From JAAYOS01 sp050950785 (GTDB taxonomy: Bacteria > Bacillota > Clostridia > Oscillospirales > JAAYOS01): a stretch of DNA of 64,000 nucleotides. The notes beneath the pieces are model-generated. The model saw only the letters and a list, made by a program, of their open reading frames with translations, was not told where the DNA came from and did no database searches. Positions within the stretch are counted from its first letter, which is position 1, and every line of letters starts with the position of its first letter. Position numbers and translations under genes: made by a program. This document shows positions 7,115 to 15,780 of this stretch, piece by piece. The DNA is taken from assembly GCA_050950785.1 (NCBI GenBank), contig JBMNIG010000024.1, positions 1-64,000 on the forward strand. Direction: 5' to 3'.

Positions 7115-9328
7115 ATGGCTAAAAAAAGTAAGAATAATAAAGATTATAGTCCAGCGCCGGTAGTGCAGCAGCCCATTACCCGTACATTGGAAATAAACTT
7201 CATGCCCTACGCCATGAGTGTAATTATGTCTAGAGCTATCCCGGAGATCGACGGATTCAAACCATCTCACCGGAAGCTGCTTTATACCATGTACAAAATG
7301 GGCTTGCTTACCGGAAACCGTACAAAATCCGCAAACGTGGTTGGACAGTGCATGAAGCTAAATCCTCATGGCGATTCAGCAATATATGAGACACTTGTCC
7401 GGCTCAGCCGCGGACATGAGGCACTATTGGTCCCATTTGTCGATTCCAAGGGAAACTTCGGAAAATTTTACTCCCGTGACATGGCATATGCGGCTTCGAG
7501 GTACACCGAAGTAAAGCTTTCTCCCATATGTCACGAGATTTTCCGTGATATAGACTCCAACTGTGTTGATTTTGTCGACAACTACGATTCGACCACAAAA
7601 GAACCGGTACTGCTCCCCACCACTTTTCCAAATCTGCTTGTATCCGCAAATCAGGGGATCGCTGTCGGTATGGCATCAAATATTTGCGGTTTTAATCTCA
7701 CTGAGGTTTGTAACACAACGATTGCATATATAAAAGATCCAAACTGCGACCTGTTTGCAACCCTCCCTGCACCCGACTTTTCAACCGGAGGCGAAATACT
7801 TTATGATAGAGCGGCTTTGGAGGAAATATACCGTACAGGGAAAGGTTCGTTCCGCGTACGGGCCCGCTGGCGCTATGTAAAAAAAGAAAACCTGATCGAA
7901 ATTTACGAGATACCATATACAACAACTATTGAGGCGATCATGGATAAGGTTGCCGATCTTATCAAGTCCGGCGGTATCCGTGAAATTGCTGACATGCGGG
8001 ATGAGACCGACCTCAAAGGCTTAAAATTAACGATCAACCTCAAGCGCGGCGCCGACCCTGAAAAGGTAATGCAGAATCTTTTTAGGCAAACTCCTTTGAT
8101 GGACTCCTTTGCCTGCAACTTCAATTTGCTTGTGGCTGGTACTCCGCGGCAGATGGGTATCGCTGAAATCCTTGATGAGTGGACCGCCTGGCGCTACGAA
8201 TGCGTGAGGAGAAGGATATATTATGATTTGGAGCAAAAGCGCAACAAGCTCCATCTCCTCAAAGGACTTAGCAAAATCCTGCTCGACATCGACCGCGCCA
8301 TAAAGATCATCCGGGAAACCGAAGAAGAGGATGAGGTCATACCCAACCTGATGATCGGCTTCCAAATCGACAAGGAGCAAGCCGAGTACATCGCTGAGAT
8401 CAAACTTCGCAACATAAACAAACAATATATACTCCGCCGGGTTGCCGAAACAGAAAGCCTTCAAGAAGAAATTGCTTCACTTGAAGATGTTCTGAGAAGC
8501 CGTGATAAGGTTATGGACATCATAATAAGCGAGCTTGAAGCAGTATCTAAAAAGTACGGCGCACCAAGGCGAACAGGCATAGTATACGATTATGATCTCT
8601 CCCCGCCTCAAGCAGAAGAGGAGATCGACGATTATCCTGTTAACGTCTTCCTCTCAAAAGAGGGCTATTTCAAGAAGATCACCCCGCTCTCTCTCCGCAT
8701 GGGCGGCGAGCAGAGATTCAAGGAAAACGACGAGCTCTCACAGAGTGCCGAAGCATCCAACGCCGACGAGGTTATATTCTTTACCAACAAGCAACAGGCA
8801 TATAAGTGCTGGCTCTATGAGTTCGAAGATTCCAAGGCATCCGTGCTAGGCGACTACTTACCAGCCAAGCTTGGTATGGATGAAGACGAGTCTGTGGTCT
8901 ATATGTGCCTGCCGGGCGATTACACCGGATATGTCCTTTTCTTCTTTGAAAATGGCAAGGTGGCAAAGGTCAATATCAACACCTACCAGACTAAATCCAA
9001 CAGAAAGCGACTCACTAAAGCTTTCTCAGACAGATCACCCGTCGTTGCGATCCGCCATATGAAGGAAGATGGGGAGCTTGCTCTATTCTCAAGCGATACG
9101 CGTGTGCTACTGTTTAATACCGCTTCCTTGACTCCTAAAGCAACAAGAACTACCATCGGTGTATCCGTAATGTCGGTTAAATCAAAGCACCGTGTTGAGA
9201 AAGTAATGTCGGTGGAAGAGGCCGGTATTGTAAACCAATCGCGCTATAGAACACGAAAAATACCAGCTGCCGGATCATTCCTGAAGCCGGAAGATATAGG
9301 AGAAACTCAAATCAATATTGAGATATAA
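7115..9328 (+). CDS. parC: Type IIA topoisomerase subunit A (ParC/GyrA-like)
   Basis: This is the DNA-cleaving subunit, about 737 residues. The breakage-reunion domain has YAMSVIMSRAIPEIDG and the catalytic Tyr near residue 130 in AASRYTE (usually AAMRYTE). A coiled-coil tower region lies at ~380-480. The C-terminal third resembles the beta-propeller, but I see no GyrA box (QRRGGKG), which favours topoisomerase IV. AAAGGG before the ATG at 7115 decides the start. It follows the B subunit by ~100 bases without a clear terminator and is probably co-transcribed, so the SOS-like promoter would control both. Confidence 0.85.
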   Translation: MAKKSKNNKDYSPAPVVQQPITRTLEINFMPYAMSVIMSRAIPEIDGFKPSHRKLLYTMYKMGLLTGNRTKSANVVGQCMKLNPHGDSAIYETLVRLSRGHEALLVPFVDSKGNFGKFYSRDMAYAASRYTEVKLSPICHEIFRDIDSNCVDFVDNYDSTTKEPVLLPTTFPNLLVSANQGIAVGMASNICGFNLTEVCNTTIAYIKDPNCDLFATLPAPDFSTGGEILYDRAALEEIYRTGKGSFRVRARWRYVKKENLIEIYEIPYTTTIEAIMDKVADLIKSGGIREIADMRDETDLKGLKLTINLKRGADPEKVMQNLFRQTPLMDSFACNFNLLVAGTPRQMGIAEILDEWTAWRYECVRRRIYYDLEQKRNKLHLLKGLSKILLDIDRAIKIIRETEEEDEVIPNLMIGFQIDKEQAEYIAEIKLRNINKQYILRRVAETESLQEEIASLEDVLRSRDKVMDIIISELEAVSKKYGAPRRTGIVYDYDLSPPQAEEEIDDYPVNVFLSKEGYFKKITPLSLRMGGEQRFKENDELSQSAEASNADEVIFFTNKQQAYKCWLYEFEDSKASVLGDYLPAKLGMDEDESVVYMCLPGDYTGYVLFFFENGKVAKVNINTYQTKSNRKRLTKAFSDRSPVVAIRHMKEDGELALFSSDTRVLLFNTASLTPKATRTTIGVSVMSVKSKHRVEKVMSVEEAGIVNQSRYRTRKIPAAGSFLKPEDIGETQINIEI

Positions 9329-9376
9329 TAAAACACGAATCAAGAATGGCAGCGACTGAAATGGGGCATGTAAACT

Positions 9377-10246
9377 ATGGCCAATACTAAGATCCGCGTA
9401 TATCTGCTCGACACTTTGATCATTATTTTGGGCAGTGCGCTCTTCGCGCTCGGACTTGCTATATTCCTGGAACCAAATAATATCGCACCGGGTGGAGTCT
9501 CCGGTATTGCCATGATCATAAATCATATTATTCCATCCATTCCAATCGGCGTCCTGATAATTATTTTGAATATACCTCTATTTTTGGCCGGATGGAAATT
9601 CGAAGGTAAACCCTTTTTGATCAAGTCACTATTCGGTACGTTCCTGTCCTCGATCATGATAGATCTTTTTTCAGACATCTACCAATATACAGCCGATTCA
9701 CTTTTAGCCGGTATATACGGTGGAATTTTGATAGGTGTTGGGCTTGGACTGCTGTTTACCAGAGGAGCGACTACCGGCGGTAGTGACATCGTGGGCAGAC
9801 TGTTAAGATTAAAGTTTCCCTATCTTTCAATGGGTCGACTGGTACTAGGAGTCGACTTCATTGTAGTCACTGCTGCCGCCATCACTTTTGGCCATTTTAA
9901 CTATGCTTTATATGCCCTGATTTCACTATATATTTGTTCTATTACTTTAGACAAGATACTTTACGGCTTCGATAACGCCAAAGTTGCCTACATTATCACA
10001 CAATATCCCCAGGAAGTTTTTAGAAGAATAGATACTGAGCTGGAACGGGGTGTTACCTTTCTTGAGGGGGAGGGCGCGTATTCCGGAAGAGCCACTAAAG
10101 TCATTTTGACCGCTATCAAAATGCGTCAAATCGCACAGCTTAAGCGAATTGTCCGCGAGGTGGACCCTTCCTCTTTCGTCATTATTTCAGACGCACAGGA
10201 AGTGTTGGGAGACGGCTTTAGGGCGCACCATGATAAACAGTTCTAG
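9377..10246 (+). CDS. YitT family membrane protein with DUF2179 domain
   Basis: This 289-residue protein has about five to six membrane segments in residues 8-190. The YitT-type sequence PNNIAPGGVSGIA lies near residue 34, and the glycine-rich GATTGGSDIVGRLL comes later. The last ~75 residues form the cytoplasmic DUF2179 domain (GVTFLEGEGAYSG, then VDPSSFVIISDAQEVLGDGF). The molecular function of the family is not established. The gene lies 48 bases after parC on the same strand and is followed 26 bases later by a lipoprotein gene, so the three may share a transcript. Confidence 0.85.
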   Translation: MANTKIRVYLLDTLIIILGSALFALGLAIFLEPNNIAPGGVSGIAMIINHIIPSIPIGVLIIILNIPLFLAGWKFEGKPFLIKSLFGTFLSSIMIDLFSDIYQYTADSLLAGIYGGILIGVGLGLLFTRGATTGGSDIVGRLLRLKFPYLSMGRLVLGVDFIVVTAAAITFGHFNYALYALISLYICSITLDKILYGFDNAKVAYIITQYPQEVFRRIDTELERGVTFLEGEGAYSGRATKVILTAIKMRQIAQLKRIVREVDPSSFVIISDAQEVLGDGFRAHHDKQF

Positions 10247-10272
10247 CCAACCTATAACAGACGGAGGATAGC

Positions 10273-11487
10273 GTGAATAGGAGAAAATTATCGCTGGCCA
10301 TTATAGCTACCCTGACTGCTACGCTTATTATGTCAGGGGGATGCAATCTGCTTTTGTCCCGGGACTACATGGTCATCACACCTCATCTGGAAAACAGACT
10401 TGAAGAGATCGAGGGTAATGAGATGCGTGCCGAAACATTTCAGGAGCTGAAAAATAATATCCTGCGATTGATAGAAGAGGGCATTGAAGTAGGTACTATC
10501 CGTCTCTATAACTACACCGGGGACGTCGACACCGACACAGAAACAGCAATAACCCAAACAATGAAATATGAACCCTTGGGTGTATTCGCGGTAGAGTATG
10601 TATCCTACAAAAGCGTGAGGATCCTATCCTACCACGAGATAACTCTTACAATTACATATCGGAAGACAGCCGAAGAGATCGCAGCTATAAAAAAGGTGGA
10701 TAGTGTAAAAGCCTTTCGAGATCTTCTGATAGATGCTTATTCAGGTTACGAAGACCTGCTGACAGTTGATATCCCTTGGTATTATACCGATCAGTATAAT
10801 GTCGGGGATATACTGCAATCCTACTATGACAACAACCCTCTCACTACTGCTGCTGCACCAAATTTCACAATGAGACTCTATCCTGACGCAGAAACGGAAG
10901 CAGGCTCGGGCTGGCAGAGGATATTGGAGATATCGTTTGATTATCCTGAATCCCAAGCAAGACTTCGAGAAATGTCTCGCGAACTGGTCAAGCAGATATC
11001 AAACCTATTTTCAGATATAAACTTACCAACAGATAAAAGTAAGTTCAAAGCTATTGAAGACCTTCTAAAGGAAAATTCAGTCGTAATTTCGTCTGTTGAT
11101 ACCGAATCCGAAGATCTGGATGTATCGGGTTTGGAATCTACTGCATACGGTGCGATCATTAACAAAAGTGCCACAAGCGAAGGATATGCCCTGGCATTTA
11201 AGGCAATGTGTGATTTTTTTGATATAGACTGTTATGTCGTCCGGGGACGCTTAGACGGTCTTGATCACTGCTGGAACCTTGTATCCACAGAAGATGGATG
11301 GTATCATGTGGATGTTGCTAGTGATATCACCACGTCAAGTTATGAATACTTGCTCTGCACTGATGATCAGATGACAGAAAGAGGTTTCCGTTGGAACACA
11401 TCTGATTATCCGCTGTCGGCTTCTGATGTCATCAATGCGTTCCATACTACTGATGAGATTACTCAATCAGAATTGAATGAAGAATAA
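10273..11487 (+). CDS. Lipoprotein with transglutaminase-like domain, Cys replaced by Ser
   Basis: This 404-residue protein starts with GTG after a good GGAGG. It has a signal peptide ending in a lipobox-like SGGC, so it is probably anchored to the outer face of the membrane. The middle section is unassigned. The C-terminal ~110 residues match the transglutaminase-like fold: SEGYALAFKAMCDFF, then DHCWNLV with the catalytic His, then WYHVDVASD with the Asp. Family members usually have Cys-x-Gly-Tyr, and here the position is Ser (TSEGYA). The enzyme may be inactive or use Ser. It is the last gene before a strong terminator. Confidence 0.7.
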   Translation: MNRRKLSLAIIATLTATLIMSGGCNLLLSRDYMVITPHLENRLEEIEGNEMRAETFQELKNNILRLIEEGIEVGTIRLYNYTGDVDTDTETAITQTMKYEPLGVFAVEYVSYKSVRILSYHEITLTITYRKTAEEIAAIKKVDSVKAFRDLLIDAYSGYEDLLTVDIPWYYTDQYNVGDILQSYYDNNPLTTAAAPNFTMRLYPDAETEAGSGWQRILEISFDYPESQARLREMSRELVKQISNLFSDINLPTDKSKFKAIEDLLKENSVVISSVDTESEDLDVSGLESTAYGAIINKSATSEGYALAFKAMCDFFDIDCYVVRGRLDGLDHCWNLVSTEDGWYHVDVASDITTSSYEYLLCTDDQMTERGFRWNTSDYPLSASDVINAFHTTDEITQSELNEE

Positions 11488-11501
11488 AAACCGAGTGTTG
11501 T

Positions 11502-11533
11502 AACCGCCTCAATAACCCGAGGCGGTTCTGTTT
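11502..11533 (+). terminator. Rho-independent terminator
   Basis: The arms AACCGCCTC (11502-11510) and GAGGCGGTT (11519-11527) pair perfectly with an 8-base loop and are followed by CTGTTTT. It ends the parE-parC-yitT-lipoprotein run. Confidence 0.85.
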
Positions 11534-11647
11534 TACATAAAATGCAATATAGTAGAACGTTTTATGCAAGTCGCACAATTCAAGTGTAACGTTTTTTGCT
11601 ATTTTACAGATTGTATGTAATAAATATTACTGGTATATTTATTACAG

Positions 11648-11683
11648 TGTTGTTCATAATTTATTAACACATTATGGACAACA
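11648..11683 (+). promoter_or_regulatory. Large dyad operator upstream of solute-binding protein gene
   Basis: The arms TGTTGTTCATAAT (11648-11660) and ATTATGGACAACA (11671-11683) pair at 12 of 13 positions around a 10-base spacer. TTGTTC and TATGGA inside the dyad could serve as a weak promoter at 17-base spacing. The start codon is at 11713 after AGGAGG. It looks like an operator for a LacI-, GntR- or TetR-sized dimeric repressor. The regulator is not identified. Confidence 0.5.
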
Positions 11684-11712
11684 TAATTTATTAGTTTTTA
11701 TAGGAGGATAGT

Positions 11713-13362
11713 ATGAAAAAATTATTACCATTTCTGCTAATGCTTGCAATTGTTCTTTCAATTGCGGCAGGTTGCGCTCAAGACGAGAAAACTACGCCAG
11801 ATCCTTCGGATTCTCAGAAACCTGTCACAGCGTCAGATGGACCCAGCGAAGATCCTGATGATGCTCCGCAACCAGGTGAGGTCAAGCTACCTCTCGTATC
11901 AGATAGAGTAGAATTCGATATTTGGTCAATGGCTTTTGATAGCTCGGCTGGTATTGAAGACGCAAACGGCAGCGACGCATATCAAAAATTAGAAGAGCTG
12001 ACCAACGTACATATCAACTGGCAGCATCCGCCCGCAGCTGATACCGCTACACAATTCAACCTTATTGTTTCATCACAAGATTTTCCCGATTGCTTCCAGA
12101 ACTATGTAAATATGTACATCGGTGGACTGGATAAGTACATAGATGATGAAATCATTATTGATGTCACCGATCTGGTAGACCGCTACGCGCCAAACTATAA
12201 TAATGTGCGCAGTGCTGAAGACTTAGTGAAGGGTACTGTCACCGACTCCGGTCGTATGCCGGGCCTCTTTGGTATAAAAAAGACTCTGCAGCCATCATGG
12301 ATGGGTCCGGTCACCCGTGCCGACTGGCTTAATGATCTCGGGCTTGAAGCCCCAGTTACTATGGATGACTATCACGACATGCTTGTAAAATTCCGCGATG
12401 AAAAAGGCGCAGAAGTCCCTATCACCATTAACAACACGGGATTGTTCCAGCTTTTCTCTCAGGCATGGGGATTAGGTGTAAGTTTCTACCATGTGGATGG
12501 GGTCGTTAAATTTGGTCCTATCGAACCTGAGTTCAAGGAATATCTTGCATTGATGAAAAAATGGTATGACGAGGGTCTATTTGAAAAGGAATTCTATGTT
12601 GTAGCAGGCTCACGCTCATACGATACGGAATATACTCTTACCGGAAAGGTTGGAGTATGGAATGTTGCGTATAACTTTATGCAGACCAACTTGATGCTTG
12701 CCGCAGGAGACCCAACATATGACTTGGTGGCTATTCCCTGCCCTGTATTCAACGAAGGCGATATTAGAGAGATCGGACTTGAGACATACATTCAGGTCGA
12801 CCGCTTCCAAGGTAATATTGCATCGATTACAACTCAGTGCCATGACCCTGTCACTCTTGTTAGATGGTTTGACTATCTCTTTACCGAAGAAGGCGGGATC
12901 CTCGGAAGTTACGGCATTGAGAACAAGAGCTTTGTCTTCAACGACGAAGGCAAACCCGAATATACCGAACTAGTTTATAATAACCCGGATGGCTTGGCAG
13001 CTTTCAATGCAATGAATCGCTACGCTATGAGTCCAAACCAGGTTATGCTATATGATTGGGAGCGCGAGCTTCTCCCCAACATGTATCCACAAGCCCTTGC
13101 AGCTCCGAACATTTGGGATGCCAACTATCAGGATAAGCGGACACTTCCCTCAATGATGTCGATCTCCACTGAGGAGAGTCAGGAATATGCCGCAATCATG
13201 GGCGACATAGATACACTTTTGAGCGAATCGATCGTTCCGTTTATAATCGGCAGCAAATCCCTTGACGAATATGACGATTTTGTCAATATGCTCAAAGCAT
13301 TGAGGATTGAGGACGCAATCGCAATTCAACAAGCTGCACTCGATCGTTACAACAACCGCTGA
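11713..13362 (+). CDS. Extracellular solute-binding lipoprotein (family 1 ABC type)
   Basis: This 549-residue lipoprotein has an N-terminal signal ending in AAGC. A Pro/Asp/Ser-rich linker (residues ~25-58) precedes a periplasmic-binding-protein fold. FDIWSMAFDSSAG near residue 65 and the length of ~550 resemble the large sugar-type binding proteins (LipO-like) of Clostridia and Paenibacillus. I see no permease or ATPase genes next to it, so the transporter partner must lie elsewhere or be shared. The next gene is convergent. The dyad in front suggests regulated expression. The substrate is unknown. Confidence 0.75.
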   Translation: MKKLLPFLLMLAIVLSIAAGCAQDEKTTPDPSDSQKPVTASDGPSEDPDDAPQPGEVKLPLVSDRVEFDIWSMAFDSSAGIEDANGSDAYQKLEELTNVHINWQHPPAADTATQFNLIVSSQDFPDCFQNYVNMYIGGLDKYIDDEIIIDVTDLVDRYAPNYNNVRSAEDLVKGTVTDSGRMPGLFGIKKTLQPSWMGPVTRADWLNDLGLEAPVTMDDYHDMLVKFRDEKGAEVPITINNTGLFQLFSQAWGLGVSFYHVDGVVKFGPIEPEFKEYLALMKKWYDEGLFEKEFYVVAGSRSYDTEYTLTGKVGVWNVAYNFMQTNLMLAAGDPTYDLVAIPCPVFNEGDIREIGLETYIQVDRFQGNIASITTQCHDPVTLVRWFDYLFTEEGGILGSYGIENKSFVFNDEGKPEYTELVYNNPDGLAAFNAMNRYAMSPNQVMLYDWERELLPNMYPQALAAPNIWDANYQDKRTLPSMMSISTEESQEYAAIMGDIDTLLSESIVPFIIGSKSLDEYDDFVNMLKALRIEDAIAIQQAALDRYNNR

Positions 13363-13421
13363 TCTCACAATGTAAAAAGCAAAGCAATTGATTCTACTTC
13401 AATCACAATGCTTCAATTTTT

Positions 13422-13453
13422 CGGGCATGGACTTCAACTGAAGTCCATGCCCG
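13422..13453. terminator. Strong hairpin between convergent genes
   Basis: The arms CGGGCATGGACTTCA (13422-13436) and TGAAGTCCATGCCCG (13439-13453) form a perfect 15-bp stem. It lies 60 bases after the binding-protein stop and about 60 bases after the esterase stop on the other strand, so it could serve both. Neither side has a good U-tract, so termination is an inference. Confidence 0.55.
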
Positions 13454-13472
13454 ATGTTCTTATGTATGCTTT

Positions 13473-13503
13473 GGCAGACAGGAGAACTGTTCCTCTGTCT
13501 GCC
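13473..13503. repeat. Dispersed palindrome (GACAGGAGAACTGTTC type)
   Basis: GGCAGACAG (13473-13481) pairs with CTGTCTGCC (13495-13503) around a loop that itself contains GAACTGTTC. It is related by sequence to the palindromes at 4229, 21196, 56299 and 60412 and ends only 9 bases from the esterase stop. Confidence 0.5.
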
Positions 13504-13512
13504 ATATGTAAA

Positions 13513-14361
13513 CTAAATTTGTCGTTTCGCTCCGCCCTTTGCATATTCATCCGTGCGGGGGATCCAATCCAAAAACTTCTCTACTACCAAGTCCCAGAAT
13601 CGCCATTCATGTCCATGATTTGGAGTCTCAAACCATGTGACATCCGCGCCGTATTCCGTCAGTTTATCACGAAATTCTTGATTGGCGTTGTAAAGGAAGT
13701 CCTTTGCACCACAGGCAAGGTAAATCTTCGGGAACTTCCGTCCTTCTTTATATATGCTTTCGGCAAGCGAACTTGGATCATACTGGGGATTTATTTTACC
13801 CGATGTGACACTTTCTGCCACCTCGTTAGTATCTTCAGCTTTGGTATCACCGATATTTGCCAATGCCGCAGGATTAAGGCTAACTGCCGCAGAAAAGGCG
13901 CCCAGTGCGGCAAATCGTTCCGGATTGTTGAGGGCATGTACCAATGTTCCATAACCGCCCATGGAAAGGCCTGCAATATATGTGTCCTCAGGTCGGTCGG
14001 ATATTGGAAACATTCCACAAACAAACTCAGGTACTTCCTTCGATAAGAAATCAAAGAACCGATCACCTGACGGGTGATTTACATAAGACTTGTTTTCACC
14101 TGATATCATTACTACCGCAATGTTGCGTTCCTCTGCATAAAACTCGACATTTGTGTAGCCGGTCCATGTTGCATGGTTATTCGCCATACCATGAAGCAGA
14201 TAAAGGACCGGGTACTTTGTTTTTGGCTTATGACTTGGCTTACTTCCGGGCTCAAGTCCCATACCCATAGCCTCCGGTGTCGTAGGCGATGGTACTACCA
14301 CTGTGATGTCCACTGCCCTAAGCAGTGTATACGAGATAAAGTTACATGTGAATTTTGCCAT
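13513..14361 (-). CDS. Esterase of the tributyrin/S-formylglutathione-hydrolase type
   Basis: This is a cytoplasmic alpha/beta hydrolase of 282 residues without a signal peptide. LYLLHGM with the oxyanion-hole region lies near residue 53. The nucleophile elbow GLSMGG is near residue 133, and late H residues (ETPNHGHEW) supply the catalytic His. The overall layout fits the putative esterase family (EstA/FrmB-like), which cleaves short-chain acyl esters. It is encoded in the same direction as nagA, ~110 bases downstream. The physiological substrate is unknown. Confidence 0.8.
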   Translation of the reverse strand: MAKFTCNFISYTLLRAVDITVVVPSPTTPEAMGMGLEPGSKPSHKPKTKYPVLYLLHGMANNHATWTGYTNVEFYAEERNIAVVMISGENKSYVNHPSGDRFFDFLSKEVPEFVCGMFPISDRPEDTYIAGLSMGGYGTLVHALNNPERFAALGAFSAAVSLNPAALANIGDTKAEDTNEVAESVTSGKINPQYDPSSLAESIYKEGRKFPKIYLACGAKDFLYNANQEFRDKLTEYGADVTWFETPNHGHEWRFWDLVVEKFLDWIPRTDEYAKGGAKRQI

Positions 14362-14469
14362 TTGTCTTTCTCCTTCGCTTTAATTTATTATTACTTCCTC
14401 GATTCTAAAAACAATTTTTTTAACCTTGGAAGCATTTTGCGTACCTATGCGATGTCCTGCACGTATTCA

Positions 14470-15606
14470 TCAATCCAATTTTATATCCCCATCAACCATT
14501 ACAAAAACGGGTTTGTAACAGTTGTCAAGAGCTATAATGTCAGCGCATTTACCTGGTTCTATACTCCCAATTTTGTGATAAACGCCAAGTGATCGTGCAG
14601 GATTTTCAGTAACTGCAAGCACGGCTCTTTCAAATGGTTCTCCAGTCATCTCTATATACTTTGCAAGTGCCACGTCGAGAGATAAAGTGCTTCCTGCAAG
14701 TGTTCCTCCATCCATCAGGCGTGCGATACCGCTTTTCACCTCTACCGGCGAACTACCAAGTGTATAAATTCCATCGGGTAGCCCACCGGCACGCATACAA
14801 TCGGAAACCAATACGATCTTATCAGGTCCTTTGCAACGCAATGCAACCTCCACAGCAGGAGGTGCAATGTGATATCCGTCACAGATGATTTCAGCGTAAG
14901 CACTAGACAATAGAGCTGCTCCCAGCAGCCCCGGCTCTCGATGGTGCATGGGTGCCATACCGTTGTAAATGTGGACAATGCGCTTTGCGCCTGCCTTGAT
15001 GGCATGCATTGTCTGCTCATAGTCGGCTGACGAATGTCCCAATGATACATTGATGTCCATTGAGCACAGATATCTGATAGCTTCTAAAGCCTGAGGTTGT
15101 TCCGGTGCAACAGCAATGTTCAGGACAGTTCCCCTGCTACCCACTAAGATCCTCTCAATCAGTTCAATCGAAATATCTTGTAGATACTCACCCTGATGGG
15201 CCCCTCTGTATTCTGACGTTAAGAACGGGCCTTCTACGTAGCTTCCTAGTATTTTGGCACCTTCACAGCCACTCTTTATTGTCTCAGCTACATTTGCAAG
15301 CGCGCTTCTTATGCAGTCCTCGGAGGCAGTGACTGTTGTAGGTAAAAATGATGTTACCCCATGTGATGCAAGATACTTAGACATGGTATTAAGAGCATCG
15401 TATGTAGCGTCCATAGTATCAGCACCAGCGCAGCCGTGGATATGCGTGTCGATCAAACCGGGTATAACTCGATAACCGGAAAAGTCTAACGTCGTACCTT
15501 TTGGGCACTTGCCCGGCGTAACATCTTTTATGGTGCTACCTTCAACGCTAATCGTGGCTTCAGTGAGCCGTCCTTCGATCAATACTCTGTCACTCCAAAT
15601 AACCAT
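14470..15606 (-). CDS. nagA: N-acetylglucosamine-6-phosphate deacetylase
   Basis: This 378-residue amidohydrolase removes acetate from GlcNAc-6-P in amino-sugar catabolism and peptidoglycan recycling. Visible motifs are the metal-site DTHIHGCAG, the catalytic EGPF, GHSSADYEQ, HIYNGMAPMHHREPG (substrate binding) and LVSDCMRAGG with the catalytic Asp. No nagB lies nearby. The ATG at 15606 has no Shine-Dalgarno sequence and lies only 6 bases after a promoter -10 box (see the promoter at 15613-15642), so the mRNA may be leaderless. Confidence 0.9.
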   Translation of the reverse strand: MVIWSDRVLIEGRLTEATISVEGSTIKDVTPGKCPKGTTLDFSGYRVIPGLIDTHIHGCAGADTMDATYDALNTMSKYLASHGVTSFLPTTVTASEDCIRSALANVAETIKSGCEGAKILGSYVEGPFLTSEYRGAHQGEYLQDISIELIERILVGSRGTVLNIAVAPEQPQALEAIRYLCSMDINVSLGHSSADYEQTMHAIKAGAKRIVHIYNGMAPMHHREPGLLGAALLSSAYAEIICDGYHIAPPAVEVALRCKGPDKIVLVSDCMRAGGLPDGIYTLGSSPVEVKSGIARLMDGGTLAGSTLSLDVALAKYIEMTGEPFERAVLAVTENPARSLGVYHKIGSIEPGKCADIIALDNCYKPVFVMVDGDIKLD

Positions 15607-15612
15607 GTGTTA

Positions 15613-15642
15613 ATCATACACTTTTTTGGTATTGGATTTCAA
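15613..15642 (-). promoter_or_regulatory. nagA promoter, possibly giving a leaderless mRNA
   Basis: On the minus strand, TTGAAA (complement of 15637-15642) and TATGAT (complement of 15613-15618) are separated by 18 bases. Six bases (TAACAC) separate the -10 box from the ATG, so a start point at normal distance would fall on or beside the A of the start codon. Confidence 0.5.
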
Positions 15643-15780
15643 GACTATTTAGACATTTTATGAATTTTGGATTATTAGACGGTGATTCTCGGTCAAATGA
15701 ATATGAATATTCGGGAAAGCAATTCCCTTTTTGCCACCATCGTTTGATCACACTTGATACGAATTTTCTGCTGCTTCAAT

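Noticed and set aside
13408..14046. Open frame of 212 codons on the plus strand
   Set aside because: It is antisense to the esterase gene, which has the GLSMGG elbow and a full catalytic triad. It also begins across the hairpin at 13422.
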